Source: Thalassolituus sp006212115 (GTDB taxonomy: Bacteria; Pseudomonadota; Gammaproteobacteria; Pseudomonadales; Oceanobacteraceae). Taken from it: a stretch of DNA of 64,000 bases. Where the stretch lies: the NCBI RefSeq assembly GCF_040372045.1, contig NZ_BAABWH010000002.1. One strand, 5' to 3'. Positions 1 to 8,098 of this stretch are shown here, one piece after another. A program made the position numbers and the translations under genes. The notes under the pieces are model-generated. The model ran no database searches, was not told where the DNA came from, and saw only the letters and a program-made list of their open reading frames with translations. Numbering within the stretch: position 1 is the first letter of the stretch; every line of letters begins with the position of its first letter.

Positions 1-21
1 TGAACGAAATCACAGGGGCCT

Positions 22-261
22 TTACCGCCGATGATTTGTTGGGTGAGATATTTGGAAGCTTCTGTATTGGGAAGTGAGTGATAGATTTTCCATTTCAGTC
101 AGGTCATATTTCATTCCAAACATAGCTACGTCTTGCTTAGCATCTTCACAATCAAATCTTTCTATCCAATCGAGCTTCTCATAGCCGGTATCTTCGAGAG
201 TTATGTGAAAGCGGGAGAGTAGTTCTCTCTCTACTTCAGCAAAATATTTCTCATTATTCAT
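22..261 (-). CDS. Small hypothetical protein, divergent from the controller gene
   Basis: A 79-residue acidic, soluble protein rich in Glu and aromatic residues, with no signal peptide or membrane segment. I do not recognise the family. A purine-rich GGGGTG lies six bases before the ATG, which supports the start. It is transcribed away from the controller gene, and the C-box operator at 274-307 lies between the two starts, so the controller could affect both directions. In restriction-modification systems this divergent position often holds the methyltransferase; this protein is far too short to be one. The last 20 residues (Ser/His/Arg-rich) look less protein-like, so the true end may have been altered by a nearby rearrangement. 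Function unknown. Confidence 0.5.
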   Translation of the reverse strand: MNNEKYFAEVERELLSRFHITLEDTGYEKLDWIERFDCEDAKQDVAMFGMKYDLTEMENLSLTSQYRSFQISHPTNHRR

Positions 262-273
262 TTTAGCACCCCT

Positions 274-307
274 ATGTGACTTATAGTCCGTAGACTTATA
301 GTCAACT
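274..307. promoter_or_regulatory. C-box operator of a controller (C) protein
   Basis: Two identical 11-base elements, GACTTATAGTC, lie at 278-288 and 293-303, 15 bases centre to centre. Each is a GACT-nnn-AGTC palindrome. This is the C-box layout bound by dimers of restriction-modification controller proteins (C.PvuII, C.AhdI, C.Esp1396I families). From memory the whole 34-base block is nearly the published C.Esp1396I operator, including the flanking ATGT and CAAC. The second box contains TATAGT, a possible -10 hexamer. In the family the distal box pair activates and the proximal pair represses. The recall of the published operator was not checked. Confidence 0.85.
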
Positions 308-350
308 AAACGATGAAGTTCCAGTCAAGAAATCTTAGCTGGATCTAATC

Positions 351-578
351 ATGGAAAATCGACTCCTTAGCTTATTCGGGGAAAGAGTGCGTACGGAACG
401 CTTGGCTAGGAACCTTAGCCAAGAGCAGCTGGCAAGCCTTGCCGATCTTGATCGAACTTATGTCAGTGGAGTTGAACGGGGAAAACGCAACGTTTCTTTA
501 GTTAACATCTCAAGGCTCTCAAAAGCTCTAAATATTTCTATGTCGTCATTAATTGATTTCGAGGTTGACGATGAATAG
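351..578 (+). CDS. XRE-family controller (C) protein of restriction-modification type
   Basis: A 75-residue single-domain helix-turn-helix protein. The recognition region runs LSQEQLASLADLDRTY followed by VSGVERGKRN (about residues 24-50), which is the hallmark sequence of XRE-type controller proteins. Length and sequence match C proteins that time restriction endonuclease expression. The upstream C-boxes at 274-307 support autoregulation: early activation, then repression at high dose. The gene overlaps the next one by 8 bases, just as C genes overlap their endonuclease gene, so the downstream nuclease-helicase takes the place of the restriction enzyme. The Shine-Dalgarno is weak, as is common for C genes. 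No methyltransferase gene is seen in this window. Confidence 0.85.
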   Translation: MENRLLSLFGERVRTERLARNLSQEQLASLADLDRTYVSGVERGKRNVSLVNISRLSKALNISMSSLIDFEVDDE

Positions 579-2496
579 AGCATATTACTCAGCTACTGTT
601 GAAGGTTTCTTAAATGATACTGATGAAAAAATCATTGGATCTATAGTTCCCTCACACTCGCAAGAAATTGTTCATCAGCAGACAAGGGCTTGGGAAGAGC
701 AAATACGAATTCTAAGGGAACAGTTAGCTGGTTTCGCTGATGGTCACATTGCTTTCGAAGCGCTTATTCCTAGGATGGGTAAGAGAGCCGATGTAGTTTT
801 CTTATATAAAGGAATAGTGTTTGTTTTAGAGTTTAAAGTTGGCGAAACCACTTATAAGTCTAGCGATATCAGCCAAGTAGAAAGCTATTCACTCGACTTT
901 CAGTATTTTCATGCAGGAAGTCAGGACAGACTCATAGTCCCAGTTTTAGTCGCTACAGAAGCTAAAAGCTCCTTCGAACCGATCAATACGATTGATCGGA
1001 ATATAGCAGTAGTACAAAAAACAAATGGTAAATCGATAGAAGAGATCGTTAGTCTTTTCTCTGATATTCAAAGTGACCTACCACTTATGGATATGAAGAC
1101 GTGGCTAGGATCTCAATATAAGCCTACGCCAACGATTATTGAAGCAGCAAGAGCACTTTATGCAGATAACGCTGTAGAAGATATTGCGCAATGCGATGCT
1201 ACAGTAAAAAATCTTTCTACGACAACTCGAGAGATCAAGAAAGTGATCCATGAGTGTCATTTAAATAGGAATAAAGCTATTTGTTTCGTTACAGGTGTTC
1301 CTGGAGCCGGAAAGACACTTGTTGGGTTAAACATAGCTACTCGTCCGACAAAAGATGATAAAGAAACAGCTGTATATTTATCTGGAAATGGCCCGTTAGT
1401 TAATGTTCTTAGGCAAGCATTAATACAAGACAGTATGTCTCGTGGAGAAACAAAGAGCGAAGCAGAGCCTCGAGTAAAAGCTAGTATTCAAAATGTCCAT
1501 CACTTCAGGCAACACTATGGATTAAGTGAAGAAGTTCCAGCAGAGCACGTTGTAATTTTCGATGAGGCTCAAAGGGCATGGGATGAGAAACATCTCGTCA
1601 AGAGTAAACCCGAATATAAAGGCTTAGGATCAGAGCCTGATGTACTTTTGAGTAGTATGAACAGGCGTACCGACTGGTGTGTCGTTATTGCTCTGGTTGG
1701 GACAGGCCAAGAAATCAATAGTGGAGAAGCTGGAGTTTCTTCTTGGTTATCTTCTGTTCGTGAAAAATTTCCAGATTGGAAAGTCTACTATTCGTCGAAG
1801 TTGAAGGATCAAATCTGTGAAACTCGATTGATGGAATATAACGAGCGACCTGAATTTCATTTATCAGCTTCTCAGCGTTCTTTCAGAGCTTCAAATTTAG
1901 CTTCATTGATTGATGCAGTCCTGGACTCGGATTTTGAATCAGCGAAGCTTCAGTATAAGAAATTAAATAACAAATACCCTATTGTATTAACGCGGAAATT
2001 GAGTGCTGCCAAATCATGGATAAAAGTTCAATGCAGAGGCGAAGATAGAATGGGAATCCTCTCGAGTTCGTCAGGTAAAAGATTGAGAGCTGAAGGAGTC
2101 TTCAATTCTATGCAAGTTGATGAGCGACATTGGTTTCTTGCTGACAAGAGTGATATTCGAAGCTCTAACGTTTTAGAAGAAGCGGTTAGCGAATTTAAAG
2201 TGCAAGGACTTGAATTAGATTGGGCGATAGTTGGCTGGGATGCAGATCTCAGATACTCGGGAAATGGATTTGAGTACTATAACTTCTCTGGAAGCAAATG
2301 GACTATCAGGCATCAACAGCAATCGAAAAAGTATCTAGAAAACGCATATCGTGTCCTCCTTACTCGTGCCAGACAAGGAATGATCATCTACATACCTGAA
2401 GGATGCAGCTCGGATTTGACTCGCCAAAGCGCTTACTACGACGGTACGTTTGAGTTCCTGAAATCTTGCGGATTACCCTGTATAGATGATTTGTAG
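571..2496 (+). CDS. DUF2075 helicase with N-terminal PD-(D/E)XK-like nuclease
   Basis: A 641-residue protein. The start at 571 is chosen because GAGG sits six bases upstream and it overlaps the controller gene stop. Residues about 55-130 look like a PD-(D/E)XK nuclease core: D74, then EFK (E87, K89) inside predicted beta strands, and Q102 in the next helix. Residues 240-640 are a superfamily 1 helicase of the DUF2075/Schlafen group-3 type: Walker A GVPGAGKT (242-249), DEAQ Walker B (331-334), a QGLELD motif and a C-terminal RVLLTRAR arginine-finger motif. All motifs are intact, so it is probably active on DNA or RNA. Co-regulation with a controller protein and AT-rich composition suggest a horizontally acquired anti-phage or restriction-like effector; that role is inferred. 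Translational coupling to the controller is likely. Confidence 0.85.
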   Translation: MNRAYYSATVEGFLNDTDEKIIGSIVPSHSQEIVHQQTRAWEEQIRILREQLAGFADGHIAFEALIPRMGKRADVVFLYKGIVFVLEFKVGETTYKSSDISQVESYSLDFQYFHAGSQDRLIVPVLVATEAKSSFEPINTIDRNIAVVQKTNGKSIEEIVSLFSDIQSDLPLMDMKTWLGSQYKPTPTIIEAARALYADNAVEDIAQCDATVKNLSTTTREIKKVIHECHLNRNKAICFVTGVPGAGKTLVGLNIATRPTKDDKETAVYLSGNGPLVNVLRQALIQDSMSRGETKSEAEPRVKASIQNVHHFRQHYGLSEEVPAEHVVIFDEAQRAWDEKHLVKSKPEYKGLGSEPDVLLSSMNRRTDWCVVIALVGTGQEINSGEAGVSSWLSSVREKFPDWKVYYSSKLKDQICETRLMEYNERPEFHLSASQRSFRASNLASLIDAVLDSDFESAKLQYKKLNNKYPIVLTRKLSAAKSWIKVQCRGEDRMGILSSSSGKRLRAEGVFNSMQVDERHWFLADKSDIRSSNVLEEAVSEFKVQGLELDWAIVGWDADLRYSGNGFEYYNFSGSKWTIRHQQQSKKYLENAYRVLLTRARQGMIIYIPEGCSSDLTRQSAYYDGTFEFLKSCGLPCIDDL

Positions 2497-2612
2497 TGGT
2501 TCAATGATCCCGGACACCCAGATAGGTGGCAGCTTGACCATCAAAGAGGAGTTCAATGACAAGAAGACAACGTCGATCACTCACTCACTCCGGAGTTCAA
2601 GCTTGAGGCTTC
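2497..2612 (+). mobile_element. Left-end remnant of an IS3-family insertion sequence
   Basis: Starting at the ATG at 2556, frame 1 reads MTRRQRRSLTPEFKLEA, the conserved N-terminus of IS3-family OrfA transposases. A GAGGAG ribosome-binding site precedes it. The upstream TGGTTCAATGATCCCGGACACC starts with TG and resembles an IS3 left terminal repeat, placed directly after the helicase stop codon. Similarity ends near 2610, after which the frame has no helix-turn-helix or OrfB domain, so only about 115 bases remain. It marks an old insertion and deletion at the right edge of the controller/helicase cassette. The helicase C-terminus itself looks complete. The exact IS is not identified. Confidence 0.6.
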
Positions 2613-2876
2613 CCGGCACATGCGAATGTGCTTGTACGGTGAGTCTCAGGACAGAGAGGACTTTGAAGTCGGTTTTGTTGATGTAACAGATGAGTTGAAT
2701 GGTTATATGAGCGAGTTTCACGAGCTGATAGCTAACTTAGCAAACGTGTGCTTGATTTTATGCGTATGTTCTTGTGAACTGGAACAAATAATCATCAAAG
2801 CTTGTTTCTCGGCAGTTAGACAGCCCTGTACAAAATAGCCAAACCTTGTGCCTGATCCGGAGTGTAAGGAGATTCA
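2613..2876. other. Gap without a convincing gene
   Basis: About 260 bases between the IS3 remnant and the RhuM gene. A frame at 2644-2838 reads acidic residues (GESQDREDFEVGF and on) and could be a decayed gene tail, but it has no ribosome-binding site and no recognisable domain. The last bases hold the AAGGAGA ribosome-binding site of the RhuM gene. I see no inverted right end of the IS here. Confidence 0.4.
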
Positions 2877-3911
2877 ATGACCGATAACATCCCACAAGCT
2901 CCGCATGGTGAGTTCGTTCTATTTACCAGTGCAGATGGTACAACTCGCGTAGAGTGCCGCTTTGAGTCTGACACCTTGTGGCTATCACAAGCTGCGATGG
3001 CTGAGCTTTATGACAAAGATGTCCGTACGATCAATGAGCACCTTGTAAACATTTATAACGAGGGAGAACTTGTTCAAAACGCAACCATCCGGAAATTCCG
3101 GATAGTTCGATTAGAAGGGGTAAGGCAGGTCAATCGCCAAATCGATCATTACAATTTGGAAGCTATCCTAGCGGTCGGTTACCGAGTACGATCACAGCGT
3201 GGTACTCAGTTCCGCCAGTGGGCAACACAGGTATTACAAGAATATCTGATCAAGGGATTTGCCATGGATGACGAGCGCCTCAAAAATCCCCCCGTTGGCC
3301 ACTCAGCGGTTCCTGACTACTTTGACGAGATGCTGGAACGCATTCGCGATATCCGAGCGAGTGAGCGTCGTGTCTATCTGCGAGTTAAAGAGATCTTTAC
3401 CATGGCGGCAGACTACGAGCCTTCTAATAAAGAGACCACTCTTTTCTTCCAAACCATTCAGAATAAACTGCATTATGCCTGTACGAATATGACGGCCGCT
3501 GAGCTGATAGTTAGCCGTGTGGATGCTAGTAAACCAGATATGGGGTTAACCAGCTATAAAGGCGATGAAGTGCGAAAGACTGATGTCACCATTGCCAAAA
3601 ACTATCTTCGTGAAGGCGAAATCAAAGAGCTCAATCGAATCGTCAATATGTGGCTCGACTTTGCTGAAGACCAAGCGCTTCGCCGCAAACAAGTTTTTCT
3701 AAAAGACTGGGCCGATAAGCTAGACCAGTTTTTAAGCTTTAATGATCGGGATGTATTAAGCGGAGCGGGAAAAATCACCAAGAAAGACGCAGATGATAAG
3801 GCGAAATTGGAATTTGATCTCTTTGCTCAGCAACGCCGCCGTTTAAAAGAAGCCGAAGGCGCACATGCTAACATTTCAGCCCTTAAGGCAGTGCTCAAAA
3901 AAGACAGATAG
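2877..3911 (+). CDS. RhuM-family protein
   Basis: A 344-residue cytosolic protein of the RhuM (virulence RhuM, PF13310) family. The signature segment LWLSQAAMAELYDKDVRTIN (about residues 34-53) and the YNLEAILAVGYRVRSQRGTQ motif (about residues 97-116) are clear. RhuM proteins are named after a Salmonella pathogenicity-island gene; many sit beside Fic/Doc (death-on-curing) partners or in genomic islands, and their biochemical role is unsettled. Here it stands alone, with a strong AAGGAGA ribosome-binding site nine bases before the ATG. The length is full and the frame is open, so it looks functional. Its place between an IS remnant and toxin genes fits mobile island cargo. Confidence 0.85.
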   Translation: MTDNIPQAPHGEFVLFTSADGTTRVECRFESDTLWLSQAAMAELYDKDVRTINEHLVNIYNEGELVQNATIRKFRIVRLEGVRQVNRQIDHYNLEAILAVGYRVRSQRGTQFRQWATQVLQEYLIKGFAMDDERLKNPPVGHSAVPDYFDEMLERIRDIRASERRVYLRVKEIFTMAADYEPSNKETTLFFQTIQNKLHYACTNMTAAELIVSRVDASKPDMGLTSYKGDEVRKTDVTIAKNYLREGEIKELNRIVNMWLDFAEDQALRRKQVFLKDWADKLDQFLSFNDRDVLSGAGKITKKDADDKAKLEFDLFAQQRRRLKEAEGAHANISALKAVLKKDR

Positions 3912-4207
3912 CGCGACTCACTCAGTTGAACCAGAGATGGTGTAACCTTCCCCTGAGCAGGACCACTCATTATTAGAGTATTTTCGGAGGTATGACCATC
4001 CTCCGAAGTGAACCCCTACGCTTCACAGTCCCCCGGCAAAGAAATCTAAGAATTTATTCCACCTGAATTATGGTTTTTTAAGATCAGAAACAAGAGGACT
4101 TCGATTTATAGAGACTTAACAATCGTGCCGAAATCACCGACGTAGGTTCGAGTAGTAAATAAATGCTTATCTTTAATGATTACTGTCTTTGTAATCACGT
4201 TCAGCCT
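3912..4207. other. Intergenic stretch with one long hairpin
   Basis: No gene is seen. A perfect 8-base inverted repeat, TTCGGAGG (3983-3990) and CCTCCGAA (4000-4007), with a 9-base loop, lies 70 bases after the RhuM stop. It has no T-run, so it is at best a weak terminator or a remnant of a mobile-element end. The sequence after 4050 is AT-rich and featureless. Confidence 0.4.
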
Positions 4208-4495
4208 TCAATCTTCCCATAAATTTCGTAAATTTTCGGTTACACAATCTAGTTTCGATTTTAAAACCATTTCTTCCGGTGAGGTTAAATTTCTAGACGA
4301 AATTATGCCATAGTTAAATGTCTTCCCATCACCCAATTCTTTTACAGGGTTCTTCTTGTCTTCAGCATGAGTTTTTATAAATTCAATTTGATTTCGAATA
4401 GATTCGCCCCAAGGATAGGAAGAACCGTGGATCTCAAAATTTTCTAGCTCTTCTAACGCTTCTATCGTGGAGGATACGAGAGCCCCATACTTCAT
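4208..4495 (-). CDS. Small hypothetical protein, possible orphan immunity protein
   Basis: A 95-residue soluble acidic protein starting MKYGALVSSTIEALEELE. I do not recognise the family and it has no signal peptide. It lies on the same strand as the toxin/immunity pair at 4693-7148 and about 200 bases downstream of it, where polymorphic-toxin loci often keep spare immunity genes. Composition is AT-rich like the island. The start is preceded by the AAAGAGGG-type purine run in the reverse strand (complement of 4500-4512). A spare immunity role is an inference from position only. Confidence 0.5.
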   Translation of the reverse strand: MKYGALVSSTIEALEELENFEIHGSSYPWGESIRNQIEFIKTHAEDKKNPVKELGDGKTFNYGIISSRNLTSPEEMVLKSKLDCVTENLRNLWED

Positions 4496-4692
4496 GTATA
4501 AACCCTCTTTCTGCTTCTCATCCCGTTTTAATAATTTATCATCATGAATATAAATTTTGCGGAGTTTTCTAATTAAATAGCCTGTGTTTTAATATTATAT
4601 TGATCCATAAAAACTACCTTTTTAATAGTCTTTGGTTTAGTTCTCCTGAGCTGTTAATCATGGATATCTTTTACGTAACTCACGCTGGTAAT

Positions 4693-5226
4693 CTACAGTT
4701 CACCAGCGTCATATTTCTCACCCAGCTCTTTCCATAGTCGAAGTAGCCCGCTGTCGTTAAGCATTTCATAGCTCATGCTAAAAGACGTTGGTTCATAATA
4801 ATCTGGGTCGGCATTGACACCATCAGCGTCACGAGACCAGTTGGTGATATTGTACCCTCTGGTTGTGCTACCGACGGCTAACATTTCTCCATCTACGCTC
4901 TGGTCCTTACTAATCATTGCCCCAGCATGTAGTCCGCCATCAGAAGGTGGACGTTGGAATTCAGCAAGTGCTTTAGGGAACCAGCTCAGTACTTTGAGTG
5001 GAAAATCATACTGATGACAAGAGTACTTCGGACCCGTTTTTAATTTCAGTACGGACCATCTTAGTAAAGATAGGAATGCATCTCTTTTAATAAACTCGAT
5101 CTTTGCGTCTTCTGGATTTTTTCCCATAGCAAGCCCACCCAAATGCACGGAGCCTGATGGCAATACATCATGACGCTCGATCGTTTCCAGCGGCGATAAT
5201 AGTGGATATTTCTTTACGTAGCTCAT
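4693..5226 (-). CDS. Putative immunity protein for the adjacent toxin
   Basis: A 177-residue cytosolic protein with no signal peptide, membrane segment or recognised domain. Its ATG overlaps the stop codon of the toxin gene (ATGA, bases 5226-5223), the typical arrangement that couples translation of toxin and immunity genes. It is Trp- and Tyr-rich (for example LLRWSVLKLK and YNITNWSRD), as many small immunity proteins are. The function is inferred from this coupling and from size; the family is not recognised. It is expected to bind and block the C-terminal toxin domain in the producer cell. Confidence 0.6.
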   Translation of the reverse strand: MSYVKKYPLLSPLETIERHDVLPSGSVHLGGLAMGKNPEDAKIEFIKRDAFLSLLRWSVLKLKTGPKYSCHQYDFPLKVLSWFPKALAEFQRPPSDGGLHAGAMISKDQSVDGEMLAVGSTTRGYNITNWSRDADGVNADPDYYEPTSFSMSYEMLNDSGLLRLWKELGEKYDAGEL

Positions 5227-7148
5227 ATTCGACTCAACTTAGGCATTACAGTGATTGCGTTTTGTTCTTTTAGTTGGGATAGATTCACTTCATTACGTTC
5301 GAAATTCAGTGTTTCTACAGCTCCGTACTCCTGATCAATGGCAGGATTATTATTTTTAGTCAGGCCATTACCGAGATAGTCGTCGTTATTACCGATAACG
5401 TCGTGCATTTCAAATCTTTGCTTCATCAATTTTTTCTCGGAGTCACTCAGATCGGTAGTATCCAGGTGTTCTCTGAAGTTGTCTGAATTCCAGTTACCTT
5501 CACCCGCAAGTATTCCCGAGGCCTCGGCATCTTTGTAGTGCTTTGAATACTCCGCCTGAAACTCCGGTGTCATTGCCTTGTCCGTGAATTCTTTCGGAAA
5601 CTTCTCTGGTAGTTCTGTGTTCGCAAACTCACTGACGTTTTTAAAGGTGGCAGACACGCTTTTTACACCCGTAATCGGTGCGGCAGCCTGCGTATCGACG
5701 ATCACAAGAGCGTATTTGACTTTTGGACTAGGGTTATAAGTCAGACCGAGCTTTTCAGAAATCAGTTTCGGATCGCTATCGGCATCTTCAAGCTGATCAA
5801 AGCTAGTAGACCAGTATTTTGCTCCTGTACCTGACTCCCCTTTCATCGTCTGTCCCATCGCACCGCTGAGGGGGACATCTTTTGTATCTTTGTGCGTCAG
5901 ATGTTTGCTTTCCATAAACCGTACTTGAAAACGGTCTGAACCGATATCTCCGGTTTCGGCTATTTCTTTTAGTTCAGCATCACTGTACTTGGGCTGATAC
6001 CCATTGGCGACGATTTCTTTTCTCCGGGTCTCGAGAATGGCTTCTGCTTCAGCCAGGCTCTGAGGTTCAACTTTTTTACTCCGCTTCTTACTAATCTTCC
6101 CATCTTCCGCCCCATGCGGATTCGTCTGCTTTGCGCTGCCTGCTTCGGATTCAAATTTTCCGGGGCCGGTATTTTGTCCCTGGCTTTCTTTCTTGGCTTT
6201 TTTGATGCTTCGGGAAGCTTTAGCGAATTCGACCAAGTGTTCGCCTACGCCTTTGAATTTGCGTAAAAGGTGCATTTTGCTGCCCACGGCTGCAACGACA
6301 CCTGCGCCGCCTGTAACAGCAGCAACGATGATGGTGAGGATCAGTTCAAAGGCGCCTGAGCCTGCGACTCGGGTAATTTCGATGGCGTGTTGGGCTTCGG
6401 CGTAGTCTTTTACAAAGCCGAATAGAATATCGCGTAGGCTGTTATCGTTCAGTACGAGGTCTGCCATTGCGATGGCTTCGTCGATCTGTTGCTGTGTTAT
6501 CTGGCTTGGATCAAAGCCGATGGCTTCAACCAGTTCGCGTTTTTCACCGGATAAGTACGTCTCTGTGTAGGTGTCGGCGAAGTCATCAGATTCCCATGCG
6601 GTTCGCAACGCGGTGGCATGGTGCTGCATTTTTACGAACGGGTTGATGACGTCGCTGATTTCTTTGGCTTGGACGGCGAGGCCCCAGGCAGATGAGCCAA
6701 TTCCCGTCATAAAGGCGCCGGTGTAGATCAGACCTTTCATCAGGGTTGATTCTTTGTCCATCTGGCGCTGGTGCATGGCGGCTTCGCGTTTTTCGTCTTC
6801 GACGATGCTTCGCAGCGCATTGCGGATTTGTACCCGCAGGATGGAGCGGTTATCGGGCACGACTTCTGGCAGACTTTTCAGTTTCTCAAGAATCAGGTGG
6901 TTGTCGGCCAGTGCACGTGCCATGGTGATACGGCGCCGCGGTGAGTAATTTGGCAGTCTTGAGAGTACGTCGAAGTAGAAGTGGTCGAAGCCGGAGTCGA
7001 TTACTTGATCATCGAAGCGATTGAGTATGAGCTCGGCGCTGTAGGGTGTGCCGCTACAGAGGTTTTCGGGATGGTAGACCTTGGGGCCGAATCCTTTGCG
7101 AAAGCAAAAGCGGTTTCCCTGCGGATCAGTAAATTCATATTCCATCAT
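5223..7148 (-). CDS. Polymorphic toxin with unassigned C-terminal domain
   Basis: A 641-residue protein with three parts. Residues 1-140 form a soluble N-terminal module beginning with a DPQGNRFCFRKGF segment. Residues 150-310 are helical with hydrophobic stretches, including FELILTIIVAAVTGGAG and VVAAVGSKM, typical of the translocation region of type VI-delivered toxins. A Lys/Ser/Glu-rich linker (about 310-350) leads to a C-terminal domain of about 280 residues that I cannot assign. That domain has a YWSTSF motif (S447-T448-S449) resembling the STS motif of Arg-Ser-Glu ADP-ribosyltransferases, with candidate Arg and Glu residues around it; this is a weak match. There is no Sec signal and no PAAR, VgrG or Rhs domain. 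The overlapping immunity-like gene supports the toxin call. Confidence 0.65.
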   Translation of the reverse strand: MMEYEFTDPQGNRFCFRKGFGPKVYHPENLCSGTPYSAELILNRFDDQVIDSGFDHFYFDVLSRLPNYSPRRRITMARALADNHLILEKLKSLPEVVPDNRSILRVQIRNALRSIVEDEKREAAMHQRQMDKESTLMKGLIYTGAFMTGIGSSAWGLAVQAKEISDVINPFVKMQHHATALRTAWESDDFADTYTETYLSGEKRELVEAIGFDPSQITQQQIDEAIAMADLVLNDNSLRDILFGFVKDYAEAQHAIEITRVAGSGAFELILTIIVAAVTGGAGVVAAVGSKMHLLRKFKGVGEHLVEFAKASRSIKKAKKESQGQNTGPGKFESEAGSAKQTNPHGAEDGKISKKRSKKVEPQSLAEAEAILETRRKEIVANGYQPKYSDAELKEIAETGDIGSDRFQVRFMESKHLTHKDTKDVPLSGAMGQTMKGESGTGAKYWSTSFDQLEDADSDPKLISEKLGLTYNPSPKVKYALVIVDTQAAAPITGVKSVSATFKNVSEFANTELPEKFPKEFTDKAMTPEFQAEYSKHYKDAEASGILAGEGNWNSDNFREHLDTTDLSDSEKKLMKQRFEMHDVIGNNDDYLGNGLTKNNNPAIDQEYGAVETLNFERNEVNLSQLKEQNAITVMPKLSRI

Positions 7149-7244
7149 GCCTGGCGTGTCCTTGCGGCCGTTTTGTCTCTTTGTCTGAGGCGAGTCTAAA
7201 ACGGGTGTCTGTTAAAGGCAAACAGGCATGATGCGCCGTCGTGG

Positions 7245-8096
7245 TCAGACGGCTTTGTAGTTGTCGTGTTCGGCTTCCCAGCCTTCAAGGAGTTCGCGGT
7301 TGTCGTGTTCCCAGGGGTGGAAGTCACGGCGGTAGTAGTCCTTGTATTCTTTCCAGATGGTCGGAATTAACGCAGGGGTTTTCCAGTAGAAACGGAAGGC
7401 CGATTTCCAGGTTGACCATTTAAAGAGCTGTTTGTCTTTCCACAAGAAGTAGGCCTGCACTGTACTCAGGCGGATAACGAAGCTCATGGTGATGGTGGCC
7501 ATGTGGAGTACGCGTTTCCAGTAACCGCCACCGGCCGCTTCATAGACATCAAAGCACACGCCTTTATGTTCGGTTTCTTCGATGGCATGCCATTTCCACA
7601 TCTCTCGGATGCGCGGGTCCATTTCGTCTGTCAGTTCGGTGTTGGTCAGCATCTGGTGCGCGAGCATGGCCGTAAAGTGCTCGACCGCACAGGTGATGGC
7701 CAGACGATCTTTTGCGGGCACGTACTTTTTAAGAAGAAGGCGGACGGCACGTTCCTGCTCTTCCACTTTGGTGGCAGGGTAACCGAGCGTGTCGAGGTAC
7801 TCGCTCAGCTGATGGTGCTCGTGACCGTGGATCGCTTCTTGTTTGATGAAGTTTTTAACCTGAGTCTTGAGTCGCTCGTCGGTTACCAGATGTTGGTTGT
7901 CCCGAACGGCATCGATAAACAGACGCTCGCCTTCAAGGAACAGACACGAGAGTGCGTTCATCAAGGTGCTTTTGAAGGCGTCGTTGCCGTACCAGTAGCG
8001 TGGCAGTTCTTCGAATTCGAACCCGAAGTCCATTTTACGCCCATGGAATTGAATGCCCGCGCTGATTTCGCGGGCCTGCGTCTGTGTGATCGTCAT
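7245..8096 (-). CDS. PF10118 metal-dependent hydrolase-like protein, copy A
   Basis: A 283-residue member of the predicted metal-dependent hydrolase family PF10118. The helical ferritin-like core carries the metal ligand motifs LFLEGERLF, EAIHGHEHH, AVEHFTA and HAIEETEHK, all present, so a di-iron or similar site is expected. One or two hydrophobic helices in the last third (VLHMATITMSFVIRL) suggest membrane association. It lies two bases downstream of the close paralogue at 8099-8941 and is probably co-transcribed with it. The biochemical reaction of the family is not established; in hydrocarbon- and lipid-using marine bacteria it often sits near lipid genes. No substrate can be read from the sequence. 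Confidence 0.8.
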   Translation of the reverse strand: MTITQTQAREISAGIQFHGRKMDFGFEFEELPRYWYGNDAFKSTLMNALSCLFLEGERLFIDAVRDNQHLVTDERLKTQVKNFIKQEAIHGHEHHQLSEYLDTLGYPATKVEEQERAVRLLLKKYVPAKDRLAITCAVEHFTAMLAHQMLTNTELTDEMDPRIREMWKWHAIEETEHKGVCFDVYEAAGGGYWKRVLHMATITMSFVIRLSTVQAYFLWKDKQLFKWSTWKSAFRFYWKTPALIPTIWKEYKDYYRRDFHPWEHDNRELLEGWEAEHDNYKAV

Positions 8097-8098
8097 AG

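Noticed and set aside
2486..2838. Two short frames after the helicase gene
   Set aside because: The first runs across the IS remnant in another frame; the second has no ribosome-binding site or domain.
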